From Bradyrhizobium archetypum (GTDB lineage: Bacteria; Pseudomonadota; Alphaproteobacteria; Rhizobiales; Xanthobacteraceae), in NCBI RefSeq assembly GCF_013114835.1, contig NZ_JAAVLW010000006.1, forward strand, positions 376,001 to 440,000: a stretch of 64,000 nucleotides of DNA, read 5' to 3'. The translations under genes and the position numbers were made by a program. This document shows positions 8,541-17,664 of this stretch, in pieces (within the stretch, counting starts at the first letter, position 1; the number at the start of each line of letters is the position of its first letter). A model generated the notes under the pieces. The model saw only the letters and a list, made by a program, of their open reading frames with translations. It was not told where the DNA came from and searched no databases.

Positions 8541-9543
8541 GCAGCGCTCCCTCCAGCTTGCCTTCCATGCTGCGCAGGATCTCGTAGGCGTCGGGCCGTG
8601 GCATCGGCGCCCTGTACGGCCTCGACTCGATCAGCGCCGCGAAGATGTCTGAAATCGTCAGCAACCGGACCAGATCGGAAATCTGCGATGCCTTCAGTCC
8701 ATCCGGATAGCCGGAGCCATCCAGATACTCATGATGATGCCTCACACCGTCCAGGATCTCCGGGCTGATGCCGGCGACGCCCCTCAACAGATCATATCCG
8801 ATCGCGGGATGACGCCGGATGATCGCTTCCTCGTCGGGATCGAGGCGTCCCGGTTTATCCAGGATCGACAGCGGGATGCGCGCCTTGCCGATGTCGTGAA
8901 GGGTTGCTGCCATGCCGAGCCGCGATACGTCTCGCTCGGAGAATCCGACATCCAGCGCAAAGGCGACCGCGACGCCTGTTACCAGCAGGCAGTGCTGAAA
9001 CGTGCCCTCGTGATAGCGCCGGACCTCGTCGAGCCATGTCGAAAGCCCGTCTTGTCCGACGCGCTGCACGATCTCTGACGTCGCGCGCTTCGCATCCGCA
9101 ACCTTCAGGGGCCTGCCGAGGCGCACGTTCGAAAACATCGAGGCGAAGGCGGCCGCGCCGGAGTCCATCGCCAGTGCCGGATCCGCGGCGGCCTCCGCGG
9201 CAGATTCCGCGTATTCGATCTGCGCGATCTTGGGGACAGCTTCCTTGGCGCGCGAAATGACCGCGGTCGCGCCAAGCGCATAGGCCTGCGCCACCATCGA
9301 ACGGGCGTGGGCTGGAACGACAAACAGCCGCTCCGGAACCGCGGTAAGCTCTTGCAGGATGAGCTTGAGCTGATCGGCGCGCGGCATCTGCCGCAAATCG
9401 ACGTCGACCATCAGCACGCCATGCGCCCTGATGCCGGTGCCGTCGCTATCGAGCACCCACGGCACGACGGCGTGTTGCGGCTCGAGCATGGCACGAATCG
9501 CAGGCAGCTTCGTCGGTTCGTCTGTGACAAAATAGACGAGCAT
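8506..9543 (-). CDS. HD-GYP domain protein, putative cyclic-di-GMP phosphodiesterase
   Basis: About 345 residues. The N-terminal 120 residues resemble a degenerate receiver (LVYFVTDEPTKLPAIRAMLE). The C-terminal half is an HD-GYP domain with the metal motif TLHDIGKARIPLSILDKPG and the signature HHHEYLDGSGYPDGL, both intact, so hydrolysis of cyclic-di-GMP to GMP is likely. The start at 9543 (MLVYFV) is chosen because it begins the receiver-like fold; an upstream in-frame start at 9654 adds 37 unrelated residues. The gene is convergent with the small basic protein gene. Confidence 0.87.
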   Translation of the reverse strand: MLVYFVTDEPTKLPAIRAMLEPQHAVVPWVLDSDGTGIRAHGVLMVDVDLRQMPRADQLKLILQELTAVPERLFVVPAHARSMVAQAYALGATAVISRAKEAVPKIAQIEYAESAAEAAADPALAMDSGAAAFASMFSNVRLGRPLKVADAKRATSEIVQRVGQDGLSTWLDEVRRYHEGTFQHCLLVTGVAVAFALDVGFSERDVSRLGMAATLHDIGKARIPLSILDKPGRLDPDEEAIIRRHPAIGYDLLRGVAGISPEILDGVRHHHEYLDGSGYPDGLKASQISDLVRLLTISDIFAALIESRPYRAPMPRPDAYEILRSMEGKLEGALLRAFRNVALGS

Positions 9544-9740
9544 TTCAGGAAGAATCCGTACGCACCAATAATGAAGAAACGGTCTCTCTCGATATTGCAG
9601 AACTGAAAAGAAATTGAGCAATTCTGCCGATGGTTCGCAAGACCGAGCCGACACTCGGCGCCAGCGGCATCAGACGCTCTAACTCACCCTACTCTCGGAC
9701 ATCAGGGCTACCTTGCCGTTAAGCTTCCACCCCGTATAAC

Positions 9741-9764
9741 TACGTACCTCAAACGAGGTACGTA
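9741..9764. promoter_or_regulatory. Perfect 10-bp inverted repeat upstream of the GH16 gene
   Basis: The arms TACGTACCTC and GAGGTACGTA flank an AAAC spacer, giving a perfect dyad about 70 bases before the GH16 start. There is no T-run, so it is more likely an operator than a terminator. Its regulator is unknown. Confidence 0.5.
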
Positions 9765-9776
9765 CGCCGTCCGCCT

Positions 9777-9820
9777 TTCAGAACACTATCAGATCGCGTT
9801 CAGAACACCATCAGATCGAG
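9777..9820 (+). repeat. Two tandem 22-bp direct repeats before the GH16 start
   Basis: Two adjacent units each begin TTCAGAACAC and contain ATCAGATCG; they differ at two positions. They end ten bases before the GTG start codon at 9831. They could be a tandem operator or a recent duplication. Confidence 0.6.
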
Positions 9821-9830
9821 GGCATCGTCA

Positions 9831-10850
9831 GTGACCGATCTTCCGTCGTCTCTAAGCCAATCGGCGGCCGAGGGATCGATGCTGTGCGCTTTGGTCATGA
9901 CCGGCAGCCTGTTCGCCGTGCCGGCGTTCGCGCAGGCCGATCTCGCCAACGCAACGGCCAAACTCACACTGCAGGTCGCGACCGCCATGCTTGGCGAGCG
10001 CTGCCGCCGCGTCGAGGCGCCGAACCCCGCTTCATTTGCGTCGGTGTCTTTGCACCGGACCTTCCACGACGATTTCGATACCCATCCGCTGCAGGGCGAC
10101 AGGTGGGTACCGCATTACGCCGGCGGCGCCGCCTGGCCGGAAGCGCGCTATTGGGGCGGCGATGGTTCCGATTTCAAGCGCAAGACCAGTTGGAACGGCG
10201 AGCAGCAGATCTATGTCGATCCGCGTTATGGCGGGCGGGAAACAGCGCCGCTCGGCCTCGATCCGTTCAGCGTCAACGACGGCATTCTCTCCATCACAGC
10301 CAGCCGCACCCCGCCGGCGCTGAAGAGCGTGCTGTTCAACAATGAATATATTTCCGGCGTGCTGACGACGCAGAGCCGGTTTTCCCAGAAGTACGGATAC
10401 TTCGAAATCCGCGCCAAGGTCCCGGTCGGCACCGCGGTATGGCCGGCGTTCTGGATGCTGGCCGATGACGGCGGCTGGCCGCCGGAAGTCGACATTATGG
10501 AGGGCCGCGGACAACGGCCCGGCGATATCGTGATGACGACGCATTGGCGGATTCCATCCACACAACGCATCGAATCCTGCGGATTCGATGTCAAGGTCGC
10601 GGATGCAGCGACCGTTTTTCATAACTATGGCGTGCTGTGGCAGCCGGACCGCATCACCTATTTCATCGACCGCCAGCCGGTCTCCGAGATCAAGGTCCCG
10701 GTCGGCTTCGACGATCCGATGTACATGATCGTCAATCTCGCCATGGGTTCGAAATTTTTCGAGGGTGTCGGATTCGTCGACGGCGAAACGCCGGCGACCG
10801 TCGCATTCGAGATCGACAGCATATCCGCCTACCAAATTGACGAACGCTGA
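9831..10850 (+). CDS. Secreted glycoside hydrolase family 16 beta-glucanase
   Basis: A 339-residue exported hydrolase. The catalytic motif PEVDIMEG supplies nucleophile Glu219, Asp221 and acid/base Glu224, the standard GH16 E-x-D-x-x-E pattern. Substrate-cleft sequences GYFEIRAKVPVG and AVWPAFWML are also typical. Residues 17-35 (MLCALVMTGSLFAVPAFA) form a signal peptide with cleavage after AFA. The annotated start is GTG at 9831 after a GAGGG site; ATG at 9879 would give just the signal peptide and is a fair alternative. GH16 enzymes cleave beta-1,3 or mixed-linkage glucans or galactans; the exact substrate cannot be read here. The GH1 gene follows six bases later, implying an operon. Confidence 0.9.
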   Translation: MTDLPSSLSQSAAEGSMLCALVMTGSLFAVPAFAQADLANATAKLTLQVATAMLGERCRRVEAPNPASFASVSLHRTFHDDFDTHPLQGDRWVPHYAGGAAWPEARYWGGDGSDFKRKTSWNGEQQIYVDPRYGGRETAPLGLDPFSVNDGILSITASRTPPALKSVLFNNEYISGVLTTQSRFSQKYGYFEIRAKVPVGTAVWPAFWMLADDGGWPPEVDIMEGRGQRPGDIVMTTHWRIPSTQRIESCGFDVKVADAATVFHNYGVLWQPDRITYFIDRQPVSEIKVPVGFDDPMYMIVNLAMGSKFFEGVGFVDGETPATVAFEIDSISAYQIDER

Positions 10851-10856
10851 CCGGAG

Positions 10857-12326
10857 ATGACGATGTTCGGAAAATTCTCGCGCCGGCATTTTGCGAAGCT
10901 TGCCGGCCTGTCGGCGCTCGGCATGGCCGCGCGCCCTGTCGATGCCGCCGCGCAATCCGAAGCCGACCGCCCCACACTGGCGAGTTTTCCGAAGGACTTC
11001 GTATGGGGCACCGCGACCTCGTCCTATCAGATCGAGGGCGCGGTGAACGAGGACGGCCGCGGCCGCTCGATCTGGGACACATTTTCACACACGCCGGGCA
11101 AGATCGAGGACGGCACCTCTGGCGACCGCGCCAACGAACACTATCACCGCTACAAGGAGGACATCGGCCTGATCCGGGAAGTGGGTGCAAAGGCCTACCG
11201 GTTTTCGATCGCCTGGCCGCGGGTGTTTCCGGAAGGAACGGGCAAGCCGAATCCCAAGGGCCTCGATTTCTACGACCGCCTCATCGACGAACTGCTCAAC
11301 CAGGGCATCGAGCCATACGCGACGCTCTATCACTGGGATCTGCCGCAGGCGCTCGAAGACAGGGTCGGCGGCTGGCGCTCCAGCGAAACCTCAAAAGCGT
11401 TTGGGGAGTATGCCGGCCATGTAGCGGCGCGGATCAGCGATCGCGTCAGATCGATCTTCACGATCAACGAAGCCGGAAGGTTTGTGAATTTCGGCTATGG
11501 ATGGGGCATCGATGCTCCCGGTCTCAAACTGCCGGACGCGGAAGTCAACCAGGTCCGTCACCATGTGGCACTGGCGCATGGCCTTGCCGTGCAGGCGATC
11601 CGCGCGCAGGGGCGCGCGGGCACCAGAGTGGGGCCGGCCGAAAACATCGCGGCTTGCGTGCCGGCATTCGACACGCCGGAAAACGTTCGCGCCGCCGAGA
11701 TGGCGACGCGCGAACTGAACTCAGGCTTCCTCGGCGTCATCCTGGAAGGCAGATACACCGACGGGTTTCTGCGGTTCGCCGGCAAGAACGCGCCGAGATT
11801 CACCGATTCTGAATTGAAGATCATTTCAGAGCCGAACGACTTCGTCGGTCTCAACATCTACGCGCCGCAATTCTATATCGCCGCTTCCGACAAGGCGCCG
11901 GGCTGGAGCGTGCTGCCGTTTCCCGCCTCGTTCCCGCACATGAATTCGGAATGGCTCAGAGTGGGACCGGAGACGATCTACTGGGCGCCGCGGCTGGCGG
12001 CGAAAGTCTGGAACATAAAGACCATCTATATCAGCGAGAACGGCACCTCGTCAGAAGACAAGCTGCACGCCGACGGCCAGGTCTACGACCTCGATCGCAT
12101 CATGTATCTGCGCAACTATTTGCGGCAATTGCAGCGCGCGACGTCGGAAGGCGTGCCGATCCGCGGCTATTTCCTCTGGAGCCTGATGGACAATTTCGAA
12201 TGGATCTTCGGTTACGGAAAGCGCTTCGGGCTCTACCACGTCGACTTCGAGACGCAGCGCCGGACACCAAAACTCAGCGTCGCTTTCTATCGCGACGTGG
12301 TGGCGCGCAACGCAATTGGCGTCTAG
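10857..12326 (+). CDS. Tat-exported glycoside hydrolase family 1 beta-glucosidase
   Basis: A 489-residue GH1 TIM-barrel enzyme. Typical segments are FVWGTATSSYQIEGA, YHWDLPQAL and the nucleophile motif YISENG (Glu394). The acid/base motif reads TINEA (Glu205) rather than the usual T-L/F-N-E-P, so the Pro after the catalytic Glu is lost. The N-terminus carries a clear twin-arginine signal, SRRHFAKLAGLSALGMAA, meaning the folded enzyme is probably exported to the periplasm. Most GH1 enzymes are cytoplasmic. It is co-transcribed with the GH16 gene, and together they could turn an extracytoplasmic glucan into glucose. Confidence 0.93.
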   Translation: MTMFGKFSRRHFAKLAGLSALGMAARPVDAAAQSEADRPTLASFPKDFVWGTATSSYQIEGAVNEDGRGRSIWDTFSHTPGKIEDGTSGDRANEHYHRYKEDIGLIREVGAKAYRFSIAWPRVFPEGTGKPNPKGLDFYDRLIDELLNQGIEPYATLYHWDLPQALEDRVGGWRSSETSKAFGEYAGHVAARISDRVRSIFTINEAGRFVNFGYGWGIDAPGLKLPDAEVNQVRHHVALAHGLAVQAIRAQGRAGTRVGPAENIAACVPAFDTPENVRAAEMATRELNSGFLGVILEGRYTDGFLRFAGKNAPRFTDSELKIISEPNDFVGLNIYAPQFYIAASDKAPGWSVLPFPASFPHMNSEWLRVGPETIYWAPRLAAKVWNIKTIYISENGTSSEDKLHADGQVYDLDRIMYLRNYLRQLQRATSEGVPIRGYFLWSLMDNFEWIFGYGKRFGLYHVDFETQRRTPKLSVAFYRDVVARNAIGV

Positions 12327-12556
12327 TACCGCGCAGCCTGCCGCAGCGGCGATGCGGCCTCGGGCGTGGCGCGCGGCTGGCCGTCGCTTGCCACAGCGGT
12401 GGCCGGTTCCTGCGCCAGCTTGCGCGGTGATTCGTGACCGATGAATACGCCGGCAGCAGTGAGCATCAGGACGACATAGAGTGCGAACATGCCGCCGACC
12501 CATTTCCAATAGATCTGGCGGGCCTCCGGTGTAAGGCTTTCAAGCAATCGGCGCAT
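12323..12556 (-). CDS. Small single-helix membrane protein of unknown function
   Basis: A 77-residue protein starting MRRLLESLTPEARQIYWKWV, with one membrane helix at about residues 17-40 and a Pro/Ala-rich tail. The start at 12556 follows a strong GAGGAGG site; a start five codons upstream was rejected because it would lie inside that site. Its stop codon overlaps the GH1 stop tail-to-tail by four bases. Function unknown. Confidence 0.7.
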   Translation of the reverse strand: MRRLLESLTPEARQIYWKWVGGMFALYVVLMLTAAGVFIGHESPRKLAQEPATAVASDGQPRATPEAASPLRQAARY

Positions 12557-12634
12557 GGTTATCCTCCTCATCAGGAAACCTAATAGGCTGCGTATAGTCC
12601 TCGCGTCCGATCTGGTGTGTGACGCACTTCACAA

Positions 12635-12979
12635 ATGTCGAGTTGTAATGGGGAACCCGTGACCGGAGCCGAATTGAAGAAACTTCGCCAGCATCTCGGT
12701 GAGGCCATCGGCCAGCCGTTGTCGGTAGCCGACATGGCCAAACTCTGCGGGCTCCCGGCGTCCGATGGCGCCGACACCATCCGCAAATGGGAGGTCACCG
12801 GGCCGACCGGCCCGGTAGCCGAGCTCCTGCGCATCCTAGCGATGGCCAGCGACCGCTATCCGATCCTCGAAATGTTCAATGTGTTCGACCGCCACGACGT
12901 GCCGGTAAAAGATCGCCCGGCGCGCCGGCAGGCCTTCCGCGAACAGATGCGCAGCGACGTCCGGCGCCGCATTGCTTAA
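12635..12979 (+). CDS. Small helix-turn-helix protein
   Basis: A 114-residue protein whose middle, LSVADMAKLCGLPASDGADTIRKWEVTGPTGPV, resembles an Xre-like or Cro-like helix-turn-helix in which the protein reads a target then recruits a downstream helix (AELLRILAMAS). It is probably a DNA-binding regulator. The ATG at 12635 is used; a GTG at 12659 (VTGAELKKLR) is equally reasonable and has GGGGAACCC before it. It is transcribed alone, away from the small membrane protein gene. Confidence 0.65.
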   Translation: MSSCNGEPVTGAELKKLRQHLGEAIGQPLSVADMAKLCGLPASDGADTIRKWEVTGPTGPVAELLRILAMASDRYPILEMFNVFDRHDVPVKDRPARRQAFREQMRSDVRRRIA

Positions 12980-13203
12980 GCAAAGCTTAACGTGAAGGCC
13001 GAACGGCTCCGCGAAATTAAGCCTTTGCTCACCTTTGATTAGGCCTTCATTAAGTACAAAAAACGTTTGTCGGCCAATGGGTTGGGTTACAGCCTGCTGT
13101 CACCTCGGAGTGACAGCATTTTAGATAAAAGCTGTCTAAGTGCGTGGCCATGGATGGCGCCCCGCATGGGGGTGTCGCCGAACGGTTTTCGGAGACCAGC
13201 ACA

Positions 13204-13929
13204 ATGAAGAAGATTCTCGCAGCCCTCGTGGCCATCGCAGCCCTTACCGTCGCTGTGCCGGCCGTCGGCGCCGATCTCGGCGCGCGCCCCTACTACAACA
13301 AGGCCCCCGCCTATGCGGCGCCGATCTACAACTGGACCGGCTTCTATATCGGCGGCCATCTCGGCGGCGCGTTCACCGGCAGCCACGATTTCAACGGCGC
13401 GGTGCTGAGCGATTCCAGCGCCCGCCTGCTCGGCGGCGTTCAGGCCGGCATCGACTGGCAATTCGCGCCGAACTGGGTGCTCGGCACCGAGGGCCAGTAT
13501 TCCTGGCTCGGCAAGAACAATCTCACCGCCACCTTCCCCGGCGGCTACGTCTACACCAACGACCAGCGCGGCCTCGGCTCGATCACGGCCCGCCTCGGCT
13601 ACACCTGGGGCCCGGGCCTGGTCTACGTCAAAGGCGGTTACGCCTATTCCGACAACAGCGAGAGGCTGACGCTGGCCGGTGCGCCGATCCCCTTCCTGCT
13701 CGACGGCAACCACAGCAACGGCTGGACCGTCGGTGGCGGCGTCGAATACATGTTCGCCCCGAACTGGTCGGTCAAAGGCGAATACATGTATTACGACTTC
13801 GGCAGCACCCGCTTCGTGAGCCCTGCCGCGCTGGCGCCGTTCGGAAGCTTCCACAATGACGACCATACGCTAAAGGCCGGCGTCAATTATCGCTTCAACT
13901 TCGCAGGCCCGGTGGCCGCCCGCTACTGA
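13204..13929 (+). CDS. Outer-membrane beta-barrel porin (Omp25/Omp31-like)
   Basis: A 241-residue outer-membrane protein. Residues 1-22 (MKKILAALVAIAALTVAVPAV) form a Sec signal peptide. The mature part starts with the YNWTGFYIGGHLGG motif typical of rhizobial/Brucella Omp25/31 barrels, alternates amphipathic strands, and ends in an aromatic-rich strand (GVNYRFNFAGPVAARY). The start at 13204 follows TTTTCGGAGACC; the longer frame to 13144 was rejected. A strong terminator follows. Rich upstream AT sequence suggests its own promoter. Confidence 0.9.
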   Translation: MKKILAALVAIAALTVAVPAVGADLGARPYYNKAPAYAAPIYNWTGFYIGGHLGGAFTGSHDFNGAVLSDSSARLLGGVQAGIDWQFAPNWVLGTEGQYSWLGKNNLTATFPGGYVYTNDQRGLGSITARLGYTWGPGLVYVKGGYAYSDNSERLTLAGAPIPFLLDGNHSNGWTVGGGVEYMFAPNWSVKGEYMYYDFGSTRFVSPAALAPFGSFHNDDHTLKAGVNYRFNFAGPVAARY

Positions 13930-13952
13930 GCGCTTTCAACCGCGAATTGCAG

Positions 13953-13979
13953 AAGGCCGGCTTTCATGCCGGCCTTTTT
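13953..13979 (+). terminator. Rho-independent terminator of the porin gene
   Basis: Stem AAGGCCGGC/GCCGGCCTT with a TTTCAT loop, followed by TTTTT. It lies 24 bases after the porin stop. Confidence 0.9.
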
Positions 13980-14141
13980 GCGTTGGTGCTGTGTTTTCCG
14001 GTGTGCGAAAAAACCCGGTGCAGCAAACGAGCCGAAATAATGGCGAAAATAGTCCCGTTTTTCCAAACTTGTTAACCGGGTACCGCGATACTGCCGCGCC
14101 GAGGGAACATCCCAAGGTAGCGTAGACGGGGAAGCGGGCAG

Positions 14142-16262
14142 ATGACGGCACGGTCCAAATCACGATTCAAAGGTTTCGGTGTTCGAGGCAGTCTGTTTGC
14201 CGCCTTCGCCGTCATCGCCGGCATGGCGATCGTCATCTCTGCCGGCGCAGGATTGATGCTCGGGCGGCTCGGCGGGACCATGGTGGACTTAAGCGGACGG
14301 GACATCCCCCGTCTCGCCGCCAGCCTGCAGCTCTCGGCGCAGAGCGCGAGCCTCGCCAGCCAGGGGCCGGCGCTTTTGGCCGCGCGCAGCGAACAGGCGC
14401 TGAACGATCGCACCAGGAAAATGAAGGAGACCCAGGCGGTCGCGCTGCAGAAGCTCGGCGAGATCGTCGAGCTCGGTGCGGACAAGGCGGTGGTTGCCGC
14501 GCTCACCGAGAACATGAAGAGCATCGATGAGGTGATCAAGAGCCTCGGCGCGGCCGCGCAGGAGCGGCTCGAACTGGCCGCGCAGCACGAGCGACTCTAC
14601 GAAGCCGTGCGCAAGGCACAGCGGCGTTTCATCGCCGCCGCCGGCCCCGCCGCGATCGACGCCCAAACCGACCTCTACAGCATCTACGCCGCGCCCAACT
14701 TCTCCCAATCTGACGCCATCAAGGCCCACAAGACCGCCGACCAGCTCGCCGACATCGCGGCCAGCGGCAATATGATGGCGTTCGACATGATCGCCGCGCT
14801 TTCGGCGACCAATGGTGATACGTTAGAGGCCATCGCGAAGGACTTCCGCACCGCGCAGGCGCGCGTGAAGGCGAATGCCGAGCAGTTGCCCAAGACCACG
14901 GCGATGAATGTCGTCCGGACAGCAACGCTGGACCTGCTGGCGCTTGCCGACGGCAAGAACGGCATCTTCAAGGTTCGCCAGCAGGAATTGGACGCGGACG
15001 ATTACGGCCAGACCATTCTGGAGGAAACCCGCAAGCTCAATGTCGGCCTCGGCATCAGCGTGCAGCAACTCGTCGACGCCGTGCAGAAGGAAACCGACGC
15101 GGCCGCCTGGCAGGCGCGTCAGGAGATTTCGTTCGGGACCATCGTCATGCTCGCCCTCGGCGTCGCGACCCTGGTCGGCTCGATCCTGTTCGTCTGGCTC
15201 TATGTCGGCCGCAACATCCTGCGGCGGATCAGCAATCTGCAGCGCTCGATGCAATTGCTGTCGAGCGGCGACCTCGAATCGGAGGTTTATCAAAGCCACC
15301 AGCAGGACGAGATCGGCGCGATGGTCGACTCGCTGCAGGTGTTCCGCGAAAGCATGATCCAGAGTCGCGCGCTATCCGCCGAGCAGGACAAGGACCGCAT
15401 CGCCAAGGCTGAGCGCGCCTCGCGCATGGAAGCCCGTATTGTCGAGTTCGAAAGCACCGTCCGCACCGCGCTCGAGAGCCTGCAGACCGCGGCAGGCTCG
15501 ATGCAATCGACCGCGAAAAGCATGTCGGCGACCGCCGATCAATCCAGCGCACTGGTGACGGCGGTTGCGACCGCCGCCGAGCAGACTTCCGCCAATGTGC
15601 AGACCGTGTCGTCCGGCACCGAGGAATTGTCCTCCTCGATCGAGGAAATCGGCCGTCAGGTCATCACCTCGGCGGAGATCGCCCGCAAGGCGGTCGACGA
15701 TGCCGGCGCCACCGACGCCACCATGCAGGGGCTCGCCGACAACGCCGCGCGCATCAGCGTGGTGGTCGACCTGATCCAGACCATCGCCTCGCAGACCAAC
15801 CTGCTGGCGCTGAACGCGACCATCGAAGCGGCGCGCGCCGGCGATGCCGGGCGCGGATTCGCCGTGGTGGCCTCCGAGGTGAAGAGCCTCGCCAACCAGA
15901 CCGCGAAGGCCACCGACGAGATCCGCCAGCAGATCGTCAGCATGCAGACGGTGACGGAGACGGCGGTTTCCGCGATCCGGAACATCAGCAGCACGATCGC
16001 CGAGATCAACGAGGTGACCACTGCAATCGCGGCCGCGGTCGAGGAGCAGGGTGCGGCGACGCGCGAGATCGCCCGCAACATCCAGCATGCCGCCGGCGGC
16101 ACCAGCGAGGTCTCCACCAACATCGTCGGCGTTTCCAGCGCCTCGGCCCAGGCCGGAACTGCCGCCGGCCAGGTGCTGACCGCCTCCGACGCGCTGCGCC
16201 GCGAGGCCGACGTGCTGCGCGAGGAAATCGACGCGTTCCTGACGAATATCCGGGCTGCCTAA
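14142..16262 (+). CDS. Methyl-accepting chemotaxis protein
   Basis: A 706-residue transmembrane chemoreceptor. The first membrane helix is at about residues 12-40, the periplasmic ligand domain at 41-328 is helical, the second helix is at about 330-353 ([20 protein letters not shown]), then a HAMP domain and a long cytoplasmic coiled coil. The kinase-control hairpin tip is at about residues 547-584, including [20 protein letters not shown] and [12 protein letters not shown]. It would signal through CheW/CheA to the flagellar motor; no che genes are nearby, so it is an orphan receptor. Ligand unknown. Confidence 0.95.
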   Translation: MTARSKSRFKGFGVRGSLFAAFAVIAGMAIVISAGAGLMLGRLGGTMVDLSGRDIPRLAASLQLSAQSASLASQGPALLAARSEQALNDRTRKMKETQAVALQKLGEIVELGADKAVVAALTENMKSIDEVIKSLGAAAQERLELAAQHERLYEAVRKAQRRFIAAAGPAAIDAQTDLYSIYAAPNFSQSDAIKAHKTADQLADIAASGNMMAFDMIAALSATNGDTLEAIAKDFRTAQARVKANAEQLPKTTAMNVVRTATLDLLALADGKNGIFKVRQQELDADDYGQTILEETRKLNVGLGISVQQLVDAVQKETDAAAWQARQEISFGTIVMLALGVATLVGSILFVWLYVGRNILRRISNLQRSMQLLSSGDLESEVYQSHQQDEIGAMVDSLQVFRESMIQSRALSAEQDKDRIAKAERASRMEARIVEFESTVRTALESLQTAAGSMQSTAKSMSATADQSSALVTAVATAAEQTSANVQTVSSGTEELSSSIEEIGRQVITSAEIARKAVDDAGATDATMQGLADNAARISVVVDLIQTIASQTNLLALNATIEAARAGDAGRGFAVVASEVKSLANQTAKATDEIRQQIVSMQTVTETAVSAIRNISSTIAEINEVTTAIAAAVEEQGAATREIARNIQHAAGGTSEVSTNIVGVSSASAQAGTAAGQVLTASDALRREADVLREEIDAFLTNIRAA

Positions 16263-16271
16263 CGACGTACG

Positions 16272-16354
16272 CCGTCATTCCGGGATGGTCCGAAGGACCA
16301 GACCCGGAATCTCGAGATTCCGGGTTCGATGCTGACGCATCGCCCCGGAATGAC
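16272..16354. repeat. Dispersed palindromic repeat, family A, copy 4
   Basis: Arms GTCATTCCGGGATGGTCC and CCCCGGAATGAC, with the interior GGTCCGAAGGACC hairpin and CCCGGAATCTCGAGATTCCGGG. It separates the chemoreceptor from the next gene. Confidence 0.8.
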
Positions 16355-16408
16355 AGCCAGCCCGTTTTTCAGCTAGCGCGGCGCGGCCTCTACCGCTAAG
16401 CCGGTAGC

Positions 16409-17470
16409 ATGCATTCGAAAACCGACAGCATCCAGTCCATCGCGGAGACCCTGAGGTATCCCTGGGAAAGCCACCCCGGCCATGATCAGGTCGTGGAGGT
16501 CATGCCCGGCGTGCTCTGGGCGCGCCTCAAACTGCCGTTCCGCCTCAATCATGTGAACATCTATTTGCTCGCCGATGGTGACGGCTGGACCATGGTCGAT
16601 TCCGGTTTCGGCAACGAGGAATCGATTGCGGCTTGGACCACGCTGTTCGAAGGGCCGCTCGCTGACGTGAGAGTAAAGCGCCTGATCGTGACCCATTCGC
16701 ACCCCGACCATGTCGGCTTGGCGGGCTGGATCACCGAGCGCTTCAATTGCCCGCTCTACATGTCGCAGGTGGAATACCTCCAGTCGGTCTATCACCAGAA
16801 CCGTGGCACCGAGGAACGGCGCAATGCGCAGCGCCTGTTCTTCCGACGCCACGGCATGGACGAGGACCTCACCGACAGGCTGCTCGGGCGCGGCCAGGAC
16901 TATCTGAAGCGGGTCTCCGTGCTGCCGCCGTCCTATCGCCGCATCTCGCATGGCGACGAGGTCGTGATCGGCACGCGGCGCTTCAAGGTGATCACCGGCG
17001 GCGGCCATGCGCTCGACCAGGTGATGCTGTATTGCGCCGCCGACAAACTGTTCCTCTCCGCCGACCAGGTGCTGAGCAAGATTTCGCCGAATGTCAGTGT
17101 CTGGGCGGTCGAGCCCGACCAGAACTCGCTCGGGGAATATCTGGCCTCGCTCGCCAGCCTCACCACCACCCTGCCCTATGACGTGATGGTGCTGCCCGGT
17201 CATGGCGTGCCGTTCTACGGGCTGAAGACCCGCATCAAGCAGCTCGCCGACCATCACGAGGACCGCTGCCGCCTGATTGCGGAAGCCTGCCGGGAAGTGC
17301 CGCAGACCTCCAAGGAGCTGGTACCGGTGGTGTTCCACAAGCACGTGCTGGACGAGCACCAGATGGGCTTTGCCGCCGGCGAGCTGGTGGCACACGTCAA
17401 TTACATGCTGGTCGAAGGCCGTCTGACCTGCGAGGTCAGCGACGGCGTGCTGCGGTTCCGGACCACCTGA
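16409..17470 (+). CDS. MBL-fold metallo-hydrolase
   Basis: A 353-residue metallo-beta-lactamase-fold protein. The zinc-binding motif THSHPDHVG is at residues 95-103, followed by later metal-ligand sites GGGHALDQVMLY and LPGHGVPFYG. The C-terminal quarter is helical. Family members hydrolyse thioesters, lactones and similar bonds; the substrate is not evident. It precedes hemA but the 194-base gap and a promoter-like FixK box suggest separate regulation. Confidence 0.85.
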   Translation: MHSKTDSIQSIAETLRYPWESHPGHDQVVEVMPGVLWARLKLPFRLNHVNIYLLADGDGWTMVDSGFGNEESIAAWTTLFEGPLADVRVKRLIVTHSHPDHVGLAGWITERFNCPLYMSQVEYLQSVYHQNRGTEERRNAQRLFFRRHGMDEDLTDRLLGRGQDYLKRVSVLPPSYRRISHGDEVVIGTRRFKVITGGGHALDQVMLYCAADKLFLSADQVLSKISPNVSVWAVEPDQNSLGEYLASLASLTTTLPYDVMVLPGHGVPFYGLKTRIKQLADHHEDRCRLIAEACREVPQTSKELVPVVFHKHVLDEHQMGFAAGELVAHVNYMLVEGRLTCEVSDGVLRFRTT

Positions 17471-17535
17471 CGCGGAAACCGCCGATTGCGTTTCCGCAGC
17501 CGCAAATACCGGGACCGCAAATCACAGCTAGCACC

Positions 17536-17549
17536 TTGATCCGGATCAA
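17536..17549 (+). promoter_or_regulatory. FixK/FNR-type box upstream of hemA
   Basis: TTGATCCGGATCAA is a perfect palindrome matching the rhizobial FixK2/FNR consensus TTGAT-N4-ATCAA. A class II promoter would start about 41 bases downstream of its centre, near 17584, leaving a leader of about 80 bases before hemA. A TAGCAT candidate -10 lies at 17567-17572, in the correct place. Confidence 0.75.
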
Positions 17550-17664
17550 CGTTTCCAGGGGCTAAGTAGCATCCCGGAGGTGTGGGAATTCGCGTAGACA
17601 TCAAAGCTGGAAAAGCTCTAAAAAGGCCCGAGCCAATTCGGCCGGTTCCGTTCCAGGTCTTGCG

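Noticed and set aside
9777-9820. Possible CRISPR-like repeat
   Set aside because: Only two direct units with no spacer array and no cas genes.
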